A stretch of 64,000 nucleotides of DNA from Alkalidesulfovibrio alkalitolerans DSM 16529 (GTDB lineage: Bacteria; Desulfobacterota; Desulfovibrionia; Desulfovibrionales; Desulfovibrionaceae): the NCBI RefSeq assembly GCF_000422245.1, contig NZ_ATHI01000003.1, positions 100,983 through 164,982 of the forward strand. The letters are read 5' to 3'. Positions 16,301 through 24,663 of this stretch are shown here, piece by piece. The position numbers and the translations under genes are program-made. The notes under the pieces are model-generated. The model was not told the origin of the DNA. It did no database searches and was given only the letters and a program-made list of their open reading frames with translations. The first letter of the stretch is position 1; each line of letters starts with the position of its first letter.

Positions 16301-17755
16301 CTACCAGAAGAACAGTTCGCGCGACACGCGCCGCCGGGGAACGTCCAGGCGCTCCTCCAGGCAGCGCAGCACGCTCTCCTGAAATGCCTCCGGACCGCAG
16401 AGATGGAAGGATTCGCAGCCGTCGCACAGCGATGCGAGCCGGTCCGCGTCCACCCGGCCGGGCAGGTGCGTCACGCCCGGCGTCTGAGGGATTTCTGCCA
16501 GGGATTCCGGGGTCTCGCGGCTCAGGAAGTGGACCACGCGAAGCGGCAGCCGCGCGCACAGGTCGGCCAGTTCGTCGGCCGCGAAAACGTCGCGGCGGCG
16601 CTTGTTGGACCAGACGAAAAGCGTGGGCACGGCCCGCCCCGTGACGGCGAAGGTGCGAAGAACGCTCAGAAACGGTGTCGCGCCCACCCCGCCTGCGATG
16701 AAGACCAGCCGCTCCTGCTCCAGCACGTCGGAGCAGAAGACCCCGTAGGGTCCCTCGCACAGCACCTGTGTGCCCGGCATCACGCGCACGAATTCCTCGG
16801 TGAAGTCGCCCGCGACCTTGACGGTCAGCGCGAGACGATTCGGCTCCGTCGCGGCCGCGCCCGAAAGGGTGAAGGGGTGCGGCTCGTCCAGGTGCGGCAC
16901 GCGCGGCAGGCGCACGACCGCGAACTGCCCCGGCCTGCGGGCCGCGAAGTGCGGGCAGCCGCCGTCGTGGCGCAGGAACAGGGTCGTGGTGTCGCGCGTC
17001 TCCGCGCGCACGGCCTCCACGCTCCACACGCGCTCGGGGTCGCGCCTGAGGACGTAGCGCAGGCGGCGCAGGGCATCCGCCAACACGAGCCCCAGGAGCA
17101 ACGCCCACTGCCAAAAGAAGGGTGCGGTGGGCAGGTCGTCGCCGTGCAGCATGCCGTGCGCGAAGCCGAGCAGCGCGGCCGCGTAGAGCAGCAGGTGCGG
17201 CCGCTTCCACGCCTTGTAGCGCAGGATCTGGCGACGGTTGCCGAGAAGCGCCAGGGTTGCGGCCGCGATCATCAGGAAGAGCGCCACCCTGCCCATGACC
17301 ACGTCCCACTCGGCCAGTTCCAGGGAGTAGAGCAGCGAGAGGTCGTAGGTCCGGCCGCGTTGCATGGAGATGGACCAGGAGCGAAAGCCCGTGTGGCCGC
17401 AGAAGAAGAGCACCGTGAGGATGCCCAGGGTGCGGTGCCAGAGCATGAGCTTGTCCAGGCCGAAGACGCCCTCGATCCAAGGATTGCGCGAGCCCATGAG
17501 CATGGTCGCGGTGAGCAGCACCAGGCCGTTGAAAGCGAAGAAGTTGCCCAGGTCGCCTGTGGCGTCGATGAGGGTCGGCGAGGCTAGGCGGTCCAGCCGG
17601 GTGAAGACGAAGGCCAGATTGGCGACCGCGAGCATGCCGCAAAAGGCAAGCAGCCAGATTCGCGCCAGAACGCGCCTGCGCGCCGGGGTCGGATGTTCGA
17701 TGCGCTCCATCAGGTGGCATGTAGCAGGAAAAGGCCTGACGTGCACGGGTTTCAT
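16301..17755 (-). CDS. Ferric-reductase-like flavocytochrome (NOX/FRE type)
   Basis: 484 aa. The N-terminal half has about six membrane helices with candidate haem histidines (LMLWHRTLG, FFCGHTGF, GFAHGMLHGDD). The C-terminal half is a ferredoxin-NADP reductase module: FAD region PHPFTLSGAA, NAD(P) region IAGGVGATPFLSVL, and HLCGPEAFQESV. It would move electrons from NAD(P)H across the membrane to a metal, haem or oxygen acceptor. In an anaerobe, ferric reduction or oxygen defence are possible uses. No strong ribosome site is seen; Met16 (17710) is an alternative start. Confidence 0.8.
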   Translation of the reverse strand: MKPVHVRPFPATCHLMERIEHPTPARRRVLARIWLLAFCGMLAVANLAFVFTRLDRLASPTLIDATGDLGNFFAFNGLVLLTATMLMGSRNPWIEGVFGLDKLMLWHRTLGILTVLFFCGHTGFRSWSISMQRGRTYDLSLLYSLELAEWDVVMGRVALFLMIAAATLALLGNRRQILRYKAWKRPHLLLYAAALLGFAHGMLHGDDLPTAPFFWQWALLLGLVLADALRRLRYVLRRDPERVWSVEAVRAETRDTTTLFLRHDGGCPHFAARRPGQFAVVRLPRVPHLDEPHPFTLSGAAATEPNRLALTVKVAGDFTEEFVRVMPGTQVLCEGPYGVFCSDVLEQERLVFIAGGVGATPFLSVLRTFAVTGRAVPTLFVWSNKRRRDVFAADELADLCARLPLRVVHFLSRETPESLAEIPQTPGVTHLPGRVDADRLASLCDGCESFHLCGPEAFQESVLRCLEERLDVPRRRVSRELFFW

Positions 17756-17786
17756 GAACGTGTCGGGGAACTTGCGGCGAAAACGG

Positions 17787-17837
17787 TTGACCTCATCCGT
17801 CTTGCCGATAAAAGGGAAGCGTCGCCGTCACGTGACG
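17787..17837 (+). promoter_or_regulatory. Candidate promoter and 12-bp palindromic operator
   Basis: TTGACC (17787-17792), 16 bases, TAAAAG (17809-17814), then the perfect palindrome CGTCACGTGACG (17826-17837) at the expected transcription start. Both precede the beta-helix gene. Prediction by eye. Confidence 0.35.
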
Positions 17838-17874
17838 CGCGGCCCGAGTCGGCAGCCTGCACCGGAGGAAAGCG

Positions 17875-19707
17875 ATGTTCTTGCGCCAGGGAGCTATACA
17901 CGTCACGCCGGGCGGCGAGCCCCGGTACGTCAAGGAGGACAAGGAGTTCGTGCGCACCGTGACCCTGGCCCGCGCGGCCGAGGCCGTGTCACACGGCGCG
18001 ATTTACGCGGGCGGGTTCATCCGGCTGCACTCGGGCACCTACCGCACGGCCGCCGAGCAGGCCATGGTCGGCGTGCCCGGTCTGTCCTCGACGGTCGGCA
18101 AGCCAGCGCCTTACGTCTTTCGGGGTCTTCGCGGCCAGCCGGACAACCCCGTGCGCATCATGGGCGAGGGCGGCAAGCAGACCCGGCTGGTGGGGCCGGG
18201 AATGACGGTGCGCGACGCCTGGGGCACGAACCCCACGGACGAGGATTTCGCCTTTTTCCGCTTCGAGGACTGCGAGTGGATCGAGATTTCGGGCTTCGAC
18301 GTCTCGGAATCCTGGCCCTGCTTCATCTACCTCAAGAACTGCCGCTACGTGACCATCCGCGACATCACGGCGCGCGGCTCCAACTACCTGATCTTCGCGC
18401 GTGGCGAGGACTGCCGCCACATCCTGGTGGAGAAGGTCCGCTGGCGGCAGGACCCATCGAGCAGCATCTGGCGCAACGTGCCCTGGTTCGACGTCAAGTA
18501 CGGGGCTTACAAGCACTACAACGGAGGTCTCGTGGGCGCGCGCGACATCGCGGGCGGCGTGGTGGTGCGCGGCTGCATCGTGCGCGACGTCTTCAACGCC
18601 GTGCGCCTGAAGGGCAAGAAGCCCGGCACGAACCAGAACGTGGAGGTCGCGGACAACATCTTCGAACGGGTGCGCGACAACGTGGTGGAGCCGGAGAACA
18701 GGGGCCGCAACTGGTGGGTGCACGGCAACGTCATCCGCGGCGCGCACGCTTGGTTCAGCCTGGACGGCGTGGAGGGCGGCCACTGGTTCTTCTTCGACAA
18801 CAAGGGCTTCGGCCTCGATCGCCCCGGCGAGCCGGGCGACCCCAACTCCGGGGGCAGGGTCTTCAAGTTCTCGGGCCTTTCGGAAGAAGAGCGCGCGAAG
18901 ATGGAGCCGTTCCACGTCTTCAACAACTCCTGGCGCATCCGGGGTAGCTACATCAAGAGCGGCGACGTGGTGCACATGCGCCATCTGGGCAACGCCATCG
19001 ACAACCGCCCGGTCGAGCCGGGCGAGGAGCCTCGGCCGCTCACGGACGATGATTTCCCGCTGCCCGGCATCTGGCCCGACACCGTGGTCTTCGACTGCGA
19101 CCTGTGCGCCTCGCCGCTCGACGTGCGTCTGCGCGAGGCCGGGCAGGAGCGGCAGGGCAGTTTCGGTCGCGGCCCGCTGTTCGTGAAGCCCGAAAAGGAC
19201 GACTTCAGGCTCAGGCCGGACGTGAAATGGGACCACGCCCCGGTGATCAGCCTCAAGGCGGGCCTGGACTGGCCCGCGCCCGAGGACTGGGAGCAGCGGG
19301 ACGTGCCGCCGGGCGTTTACGGCCAGGGCGTGCACGGCCCGGCCTATGCGCACCTGCCCTGGCCCGGCGAGGACAAGACGCCCGTGGAGCACCCGCGCCC
19401 GACCCAGGTGCTGCGGCCGGACGTGAAAAATCCCCTGTTCCGTCTGGCCTTTTCCGTGGCCCTCGAAGGTCACGGCTGCGGCGTGGGGCTTCGCGACGGC
19501 GAGCGCCGCGTGGTCTGTCCCGCGCGCATCGAGGGTCGTTTACTGCGTTTCGAGCCGCCCAAGGGGTGGGAGGACGCAGCGGCCAGGGCCGTGATCGAAC
19601 TGCCGCGCGACCTTGCGGGGCAAAATGGCCTGGCCGTGACGCTGTGGGCCTGCCCGGACCCGAGGGTGGCCTTCATGGGTAAGGCGCCCGAACCGCGCGA
19701 GGAATAG
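17875..19707 (+). CDS. Parallel beta-helix protein, possible polysaccharide-acting enzyme
   Basis: 610 aa. From about residue 90 to 330 short strand repeats succeed each other (IEISGFDVSES, VTIRDITARGSNYLIF, VVVRGCIVRDVFNAVRLKG, NVEVADNIFERVRDN), the pattern of right-handed parallel beta-helices (PbH1/pectate-lyase fold). The C-terminal 150 residues look like a separate beta-rich domain. No signal peptide or lipobox is present, which is odd for a lyase of extracellular glycans. GGAGG lies 6 bases before the ATG. Substrate unknown; a structural or phage-tail-spike-like role is an alternative, but no phage genes are near. Confidence 0.65.
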   Translation: MFLRQGAIHVTPGGEPRYVKEDKEFVRTVTLARAAEAVSHGAIYAGGFIRLHSGTYRTAAEQAMVGVPGLSSTVGKPAPYVFRGLRGQPDNPVRIMGEGGKQTRLVGPGMTVRDAWGTNPTDEDFAFFRFEDCEWIEISGFDVSESWPCFIYLKNCRYVTIRDITARGSNYLIFARGEDCRHILVEKVRWRQDPSSSIWRNVPWFDVKYGAYKHYNGGLVGARDIAGGVVVRGCIVRDVFNAVRLKGKKPGTNQNVEVADNIFERVRDNVVEPENRGRNWWVHGNVIRGAHAWFSLDGVEGGHWFFFDNKGFGLDRPGEPGDPNSGGRVFKFSGLSEEERAKMEPFHVFNNSWRIRGSYIKSGDVVHMRHLGNAIDNRPVEPGEEPRPLTDDDFPLPGIWPDTVVFDCDLCASPLDVRLREAGQERQGSFGRGPLFVKPEKDDFRLRPDVKWDHAPVISLKAGLDWPAPEDWEQRDVPPGVYGQGVHGPAYAHLPWPGEDKTPVEHPRPTQVLRPDVKNPLFRLAFSVALEGHGCGVGLRDGERRVVCPARIEGRLLRFEPPKGWEDAAARAVIELPRDLAGQNGLAVTLWACPDPRVAFMGKAPEPREE

Positions 19708-19710
19708 GGG

Positions 19711-19835
19711 CAGGGCGCTGAAAAGGCGTCATCTGCGGCGTTGCTTCGAGCCGGTCAAGGCCGACGCGTATTTGAAATACGCGTCGGCCTTGACCGACTC
19801 TCGCGCCTTGCATCTGCCGTCTTTTGAGTGCCCTG
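19711..19835 (+). repeat. Dispersed palindromic repeat, copy C (best hairpin)
   Basis: Ends CAGGGCGCTGAAAAG and the complement of CAGGGCACTCAAAAG. Inside is a perfect 19-bp stem with a 5-base loop: left arm 19753-19771 (starting GGTCAAGG, ending GCGTAT), right arm 19777-19795. It lies 3 bases after the beta-helix stop. Confidence 0.9.
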
Positions 19836-19855
19836 CTGCGTGGAAGTTGTCGTCG

Positions 19856-19955
19856 AGGCGCTGAAAAGGCGTCGTCTGGGGCGTTGCGGCGAAAGCGCCG
19901 GACCCTCATGTATGCGAAATACACGTCGGCCCCGGCGCTTTTACGCAGCCTTGCC
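19856..19955 (+). repeat. Dispersed palindromic repeat, copy D (right end lost)
   Basis: Tandem second copy: GCTGAAAAGGCGTCGTCTGG and GCGTTGCGGC on the left, inner arms AAAGCGCCG and CGGCGCTTT. The right-hand block is missing where the repeat abuts the hsp20 stop codon. Confidence 0.75.
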
Positions 19956-19958
19956 GGA

Positions 19959-20420
19959 TCAGGACTGGATGGCGATCTTCCTGGCCTTGGCCTCCTCGGC
20001 CAGGGGCATCTCAATGGTCAGTACGCCGTCCTTGTAGGACGCCTTGACCTCGTCCTCCTTGACCGGACGGGGCAGGGACACCGAGCGGCTGAAGGAGCCG
20101 TAGCTGCGCTCGATGCGGTGGTAGTTGTCCTTCTTCTCCTCGTCCTCGAATTTCTTCTCGCCCCGGATGGTCAGCACGCCCCGCTCCAGCGTGACCTCGA
20201 TCTCCTTGGGATCCACGCCGGGCAGCTCGGCCGTGACCGTGACCCGCTTGTCGTCCTCGGCCACGTTCACCGCCGGATAGCCCATGCCCCTGAAGGCGGG
20301 AAAATCGTCGAAGGCCTTCAGTGGCTCCTTCCAGAATTCCTCCATGAGATCGGCGATGCTCGTGGGGCGGCTGGTTTCCAAAGAACGACGACGCAACTCG
20401 GGAAGCCAATTCTTGAACAT
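19959..20420 (-). CDS. Hsp20/alpha-crystallin small heat-shock protein
   Basis: 153 aa. The alpha-crystallin domain spans about 50-150: YPAVNVAEDDKRVTVTAELP, PKEIEVTLERGVLTIRGEKK, and the closing KASYKDGVLTIEMPL. It acts as an ATP-independent holdase. ATG at 20420 has AGGAGG 6 bases upstream; the longer frame does not. The gene has its own promoter with a small palindrome over the -10 box and ends against two palindromic repeats. Confidence 0.92.
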   Translation of the reverse strand: MFKNWLPELRRRSLETSRPTSIADLMEEFWKEPLKAFDDFPAFRGMGYPAVNVAEDDKRVTVTAELPGVDPKEIEVTLERGVLTIRGEKKFEDEEKKDNYHRIERSYGSFSRSVSLPRPVKEDEVKASYKDGVLTIEMPLAEEAKARKIAIQS

Positions 20421-20471
20421 GGCAAACCTCCTGAAAACGTCTGAAATGTAGGCCTGTTGCACAAGGCCTTA

Positions 20472-20504
20472 AGATAAAATTATCTCGTTCGCGGCGTCAG
20501 TCAA
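20472..20504 (-). promoter_or_regulatory. Candidate hsp20 promoter with palindromic operator
   Basis: On the minus strand TTGACT (20504-20499), 16 bases, TAATTT (20482-20477). The -10 box lies within the inverted repeat AGATAA-TT-TTATCT (20472-20485). This is not the CIRCE sequence. Prediction by eye. Confidence 0.45.
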
Positions 20505-20564
20505 GAGGGTGGAGAAAGAAGCGAGGAATGAATTCGGAGCCGGATCTCGGGCCGAGGCGACGCC

Positions 20565-21719
20565 TCAACCCACGGGCTTGCGGCTGCCCGCGTAGAGATC
20601 GAAGAGCAGCAGGCGGCATTCGATCTTGGCGTTCCAAAGGGGGATGCGGCGCGAGGGGCGAAGCCCGATGTGCTTGGCCAACTCCAGGTTGCCCGTGAAC
20701 ACTGCCGCCCGCCAGCCCTGGGCCGAGCGCTTCAGCCAGTCGCCCATGGCCGGGTAGAGGGCCGCGAGCTTGTCCTCGCCGCCCAGGCGGTGGCCGTACT
20801 CGGGATTCATGACGATCAGCCCGGGCTCGGCAGGCAGCGGCGTGTCGCGAAAATCGCAAACACTGGCGCTTACGTAGGCGTCCATGCCCGCGTCCTGAGC
20901 GTTTTCGCGCGTCGCGATCACGGCGCGCGGGTCTATGTCCGTGGCCGAGATGGGCGCGGGCGCGGGTCGCATGGCCGCGCGCGCCTCGGCGCGCATGGAC
21001 TGCCAGACCTTCTCGTCGAAGGCCGCGAGATGGCGAAAGGCGAACCCGGTGCGAAGCAGTCCCGGCGCGGTGCGCGTGGCCATCAGCGCGGCCTCGACGG
21101 CCAGGGTGCCGCTGCCGCACATGGGGTTCACGAGCGGCGTCTCACCGTCGTACCCGGCCGCGATCAGGCAGGCCGCGGCCAGGGTCTCCTGCATGGGGGC
21201 CTTGTGCGGGGCAAGACGGTAGCCGCGTCGCGTCAGCGGTTCGCCCGTGGTGTCCAGATAGATCGTGGCCGCCTCGTCCTGCCAGTGCAAGAACACGGAC
21301 GCGGCGGATGCGGCGCGGCCAGAGTCGGGGCGAGAGCCCGTGCGGGCGCGGAAGCGGTCCGCGATGGCGTCCTTCAGGCGCAGATTGGCGAAGCGGGCGT
21401 CGCGGATGGTCTCGGTGCGCACGCTGGAGGAGATGGTGAAGGGCGCGCCCGGCGCGAACCACTCCTCCCATGGCAGCCGGTGCGCGGCCGCGTAGAGTGC
21501 GTCCGGATCGGCGACTGTTCCGCGCCACGCTTCGTAAAGCACTCTGTGGGCCGTGCGCAGGTGCAGGTTGAAATACATGCAGTCCGTCAGACCGCCGTGC
21601 GCGAGGACGCCCGCGGTCATCTCCTCGGCCTCGAAACCGAGGGCGCGGACCTCCTGGGCCAGAAACGGCGGCATACCCTTGGGGCAGGTCAGGAGGATGG
21701 GTGCGGCGGAAAAGGCCAT
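20565..21719 (-). CDS. THUMP-domain class I RNA methyltransferase (RlmL/Trm14-like)
   Basis: 384 aa. N-terminal THUMP/ferredoxin-like region (about 1-150) with APILLTCPKGMPPFLAQEVR and FTISSSVRTETIRDARF; C-terminal SAM-binding domain with VNPMCGSGTLAVEAALMA and ATDIDPRAVIATRENAQDAG. The family methylates guanine N2 in rRNA or tRNA. The catalytic NPPY motif reads NPEY here (MNPEYGHRLG), an unusual change. Last gene of an operon, 5 bases after the Cys-cluster gene. Confidence 0.82.
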   Translation of the reverse strand: MAFSAAPILLTCPKGMPPFLAQEVRALGFEAEEMTAGVLAHGGLTDCMYFNLHLRTAHRVLYEAWRGTVADPDALYAAAHRLPWEEWFAPGAPFTISSSVRTETIRDARFANLRLKDAIADRFRARTGSRPDSGRAASAASVFLHWQDEAATIYLDTTGEPLTRRGYRLAPHKAPMQETLAAACLIAAGYDGETPLVNPMCGSGTLAVEAALMATRTAPGLLRTGFAFRHLAAFDEKVWQSMRAEARAAMRPAPAPISATDIDPRAVIATRENAQDAGMDAYVSASVCDFRDTPLPAEPGLIVMNPEYGHRLGGEDKLAALYPAMGDWLKRSAQGWRAAVFTGNLELAKHIGLRPSRRIPLWNAKIECRLLLFDLYAGSRKPVG

Positions 21720-21724
21720 GCGTG

Positions 21725-22309
21725 TCAGGGACGCGGCTCGCCCGCGACGATCAGTTCGGCCAGGGTGGCGTCCACCTTGGGCAGCTTGCCGGTCTTGGAG
21801 CCCAGGAACTCGCGTTCCAGGGTCGCGAGACGCACGTAGAAGGGCGTGCGGTCCAGGTGCGGGATCTGGCCGCCGATCCTGGCCGTGATCTCCTGCGAGA
21901 GCCAGCAGCCGGGAAAGGTCTGCGCGCCTCCGCGCGGCGAACGGACCACGTTGGGCACGCCGTGCAGGCGGCAGATCATCAGGCGGTGACGGTACATGGA
22001 ACAGCGGCCATCCACGTTCACCGGGCACATGATGCGCGGTTCCAGGCCTTGCGCCAGGGCGGCGCGGGCCTGCGACACGGCCGTGGCCGCGGCGGATTCC
22101 ACGGCCTCGCGATCCGCCTGGGGCAGGGACTTGAGCCCGGTCCAGAAAAAGGCCCATTCAACGTAGGTGTGGTGCTGGAAGTATGAGACGCAGCAGTTGC
22201 GCGCGCAGTCGTCGCAGGTGTGGCCCATGGCCCCCGAGACCTCGTCGTAGGCGGTCTGCATATCGCGGTACAGCGCCTCGAGCTTGCGGAAGACGGTGGC
22301 GCGGCTCAT
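21725..22309 (-). CDS. YkgJ-type Cys-cluster (CxxCxxxxCC) protein
   Basis: 194 aa. DDCARNCCVSYF near residue 36, CPVNVDGRCSMY near 110 and ICRLHGVP near 125 are the cysteines of the zinc/iron-chelatase-like Cys-cluster family (COG0727). Function of the family is poorly known; metal binding is likely. ATG at 22309 overlaps the stop of the kinase gene by ATGA, and the methyltransferase follows at 5 bases, so the three are coupled. Confidence 0.8.
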   Translation of the reverse strand: MSRATVFRKLEALYRDMQTAYDEVSGAMGHTCDDCARNCCVSYFQHHTYVEWAFFWTGLKSLPQADREAVESAAATAVSQARAALAQGLEPRIMCPVNVDGRCSMYRHRLMICRLHGVPNVVRSPRGGAQTFPGCWLSQEITARIGGQIPHLDRTPFYVRLATLEREFLGSKTGKLPKVDATLAELIVAGEPRP

Positions 22310-22830
22310 CGCGGGGGGAGCTCCGAAAGGCGTCGGATTATTTCGGCGGCGCACTCTTCGGGCTCGGATGCGTCCGTGCAGACGGTAATGTCGGCGTGCG
22401 CCTGATACAGAGGCCTGCGTTCGGACCAGACGTCGCCGGGCCGTTTGCCCTCCGTGCAGACAAAGGCCCGGCCCTTTGCCGCGCCCACGCGGCGTTCGAA
22501 AACGTCGAGGCGGACGTCCAGAAAGACGATGGGCCCGAGCAGCTTGAGGCGCTGCATGGCCTTCTCGGAATAGACCACGCTGCCGCCCGTGGAGACGACC
22601 ATGCGCTGGGCCGCGAAACCGACCACGGCCTCTTCCTCGATGCGCAGGAATTCGGCCGCGCCAACGGCGTCCATGATGGCCTGCAGGCGCTCGCCGTGCG
22701 TGGCCTCGATGAGCCGGTCGGTGTCGATCCACTCCCAGCCCAGGCGGCGGGCGAGGATCGGGGCCAGGGTGGATTTGCCCGCCCCGGCGATGCCGATCAG
22801 GGTCAGGCAGGTGGTGTCGGAAAGGGGCAT
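22306..22830 (-). CDS. Shikimate-kinase-fold kinase (shikimate or homoserine kinase)
   Basis: 174 aa P-loop kinase: GIAGAGKST, DTDRLIE, FLRIEEEAV and a lid RRPLYQAHADITV all fit AroK. However, the substrate-binding Gly-Gly-Gly motif reads VSTGGSVVYS, with serine at the third glycine. A shikimate-kinase relative acting as homoserine kinase has been reported in Desulfovibrio (recalled, not checked), so the substrate is open. Start at 22830 is chosen by family length; no strong ribosome site. First gene of a three-gene operon. Confidence 0.75.
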   Translation of the reverse strand: MPLSDTTCLTLIGIAGAGKSTLAPILARRLGWEWIDTDRLIEATHGERLQAIMDAVGAAEFLRIEEEAVVGFAAQRMVVSTGGSVVYSEKAMQRLKLLGPIVFLDVRLDVFERRVGAAKGRAFVCTEGKRPGDVWSERRPLYQAHADITVCTDASEPEECAAEIIRRLSELPPR

Positions 22831-22888
22831 GGGGGCTTCGTAGCAGCATGTCCCCGGACCCGGCAAGCAGGGATTTGCGGCGCGCGCC

Positions 22889-23614
22889 TCAGCCGCCCAG
22901 ATAGGCTTTCTTGACCACGGGGTCGTGCATCAGTTCGGCGCACGGCCCACTGGTCACGATCTCGCCCGTGTCCAGCAGATACCCCCGGTGGGCGAAGGTC
23001 AGGGCCAGCTTGGCGTTCTGCTCGATGAGCAGGATGGTCATGCCCTCGGCGTTGAGCTGCTTGAGCGCCCGGAACATGTCGTACATCAGGAGCGGGGCCA
23101 GACCCATGGAGGGCTCGTCCAGGAGCAGGAACTGGCAGCGGGTCATGAGCGCCCGGCCCACGGCCAGCATCTGCTGCTCGCCGCCCGAAAGCTGCTCGCT
23201 GCGCTGTTTGCGGCGCTCGGCCAGGCGCGGGAACAGGGCGTAGACGCGGTCGTAGTCGTCCTTGACGGACGACCCCTTGGGCCGCGCATAGGTGGCCAGT
23301 TCCAGGTTCTCCTCCACCGTGAGGTTGCCGAAGATGTGCCTGCCCTCGGGGGCCAGGGCCATGTGCAGCTTGGCCACCACGTCGTGCGGCGGAACCTTGA
23401 GCAGCGACTTGCCGTCCAGCAGGATGTCGCCGGAAACGACCTTGGGGGCCTCGGGCGGCGGAAGGCGCATGATTGAGTGCAGGGTCGTGGTCTTGCCCGC
23501 GCCGTTGGCGCCGATGAGAGTCACGATCTCGCCGCGCTCCACGCCGAAGCTGATGCCGTGCAATGCCTCGATGTTGCCGTATTTGACCACCAGGTCGCGA
23601 ACTTCAAGATACAT
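22889..23614 (-). CDS. livF: Branched-chain amino acid ABC transporter ATPase LivF
   Basis: 241 aa. Walker A GANGAGKTTT, signature LSGGEQQMLAVGRALM, Walker B FLLLDEPSMGLAP and H-loop region LLIEQNAKLAL are all present. It powers uptake with LivG. It is last in the liv set, separated from livG by 271 bases that contain a palindromic repeat. Confidence 0.93.
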   Translation of the reverse strand: MYLEVRDLVVKYGNIEALHGISFGVERGEIVTLIGANGAGKTTTLHSIMRLPPPEAPKVVSGDILLDGKSLLKVPPHDVVAKLHMALAPEGRHIFGNLTVEENLELATYARPKGSSVKDDYDRVYALFPRLAERRKQRSEQLSGGEQQMLAVGRALMTRCQFLLLDEPSMGLAPLLMYDMFRALKQLNAEGMTILLIEQNAKLALTFAHRGYLLDTGEIVTSGPCAELMHDPVVKKAYLGG

Positions 23615-23626
23615 TCAGCCTCCGGC

Positions 23627-23750
23627 CCAGGCCGTCCCAAAAGTCCCATCTGCTGCGTTGCCGCGACAAGTTCAAATCCTCGCGTAGTTCAATTACGCGT
23701 CGATCTTGAGCTTCTTGTGCGCCTTGCATTGGGTGCTTTTTCAGCAGCCT
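23627..23750 (+). repeat. Dispersed palindromic repeat, copy E (inside liv operon)
   Basis: Ends CAGGCCGTCCCAAAAG and the complement of CAGGCTGCTGAAAAAG. Left block CCATCTGCTGCGTTGCCGCG, right block CGCCTTGCAT. Inner arms AAGTTCAA and TTGAGCTT with a central GCGTA/TACGC. It lies between livG and livF. Confidence 0.85.
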
Positions 23751-23885
23751 GAAAAAAGAGTTCGTCAACAAGCTCGGCCTCCGGCCTTCTTTCCTGCGTC
23801 CGAAGGGCCATGGCCCGGGCGCGGTGACGCGGAACGCGCGTCGATGCGCTTGCGGCCCGGTCGAAGGCCGTGCAGCGCGAAATCG

Positions 23886-24653
23886 TCAAATCTGGTCGTC
23901 GCCCAGATAGGCCTTGATGACCACCGGGTTCGCCTGGATGTCCTCGGGCGTGCCTTCGGCGATGGTCCGGCCGAAGTCGATGACCTTGATCCATTGGCAC
24001 AGGCTCATGACCACGGTCATCTGGTGTTCGATCATCCAGATGGTGATCGGGAAATTCTTGTGAATCCAGCGGACGAGTTCGATGAGCCCGCGCACGTCCG
24101 AAGAGCTGAGGCCCGCGGCCGGTTCGTCCAGCAGCAGGAGCTTGGGCTTGGTGGACATGGCCCGGGCGATCTCGACCTTGCGCTGCAGGCCGTAGGGCAG
24201 GTTCTTGGGCAATTCGTCCTTGAAGCGCAGAAGGTCCATGGCCTCCAGAAGCTCGAGGGCGGTCGCGTCGATGCGCTTCTCGGCCTCCATGTAGCGCTTC
24301 GTGCGCAGGAAACTGTCCCAGGCGGAGTAACCCATGCGCGAGTGCTGGGCGATGCGGATGTTGTCCAGAACGGACAGGTTGTGCCATAGCCGGATGTTCT
24401 GGAAGGTACGCGCGATGCCCAGGGTGGTCACCTGGAAGGGCTTGAGGCCTGCCGTGGGCGTGCCGTCGAAGACGATCGCGCCTTCGCTCGGCGTGTAAAA
24501 GCCCGAAACCATGTTGAAGACGGTGGTCTTACCCGCGCCGTTGGGGCCGATGAGCCCCATGAGCTCGCCGCCCTGCATCTGGCAGGAGAAGTCGCTCACG
24601 GCGGTCAGGCCGCCGAAGCGCATGGTCAGGTTCTGGACATCGAGAAGGGCCAT
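23886..24653 (-). CDS. livG: Branched-chain amino acid ABC transporter ATPase LivG
   Basis: 255 aa. Walker A GPNGAGKTTV, the LivG-type signature LPYGLQRKVEIARAM, Walker B KLLLLDEPAAGLSS, switch MIEHQMTVVM. It starts 10 bases after the livM stop, same strand. Confidence 0.93.
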   Translation of the reverse strand: MALLDVQNLTMRFGGLTAVSDFSCQMQGGELMGLIGPNGAGKTTVFNMVSGFYTPSEGAIVFDGTPTAGLKPFQVTTLGIARTFQNIRLWHNLSVLDNIRIAQHSRMGYSAWDSFLRTKRYMEAEKRIDATALELLEAMDLLRFKDELPKNLPYGLQRKVEIARAMSTKPKLLLLDEPAAGLSSSDVRGLIELVRWIHKNFPITIWMIEHQMTVVMSLCQWIKVIDFGRTIAEGTPEDIQANPVVIKAYLGDDQI

Positions 24654-24663
24654 CTGCGACTCG

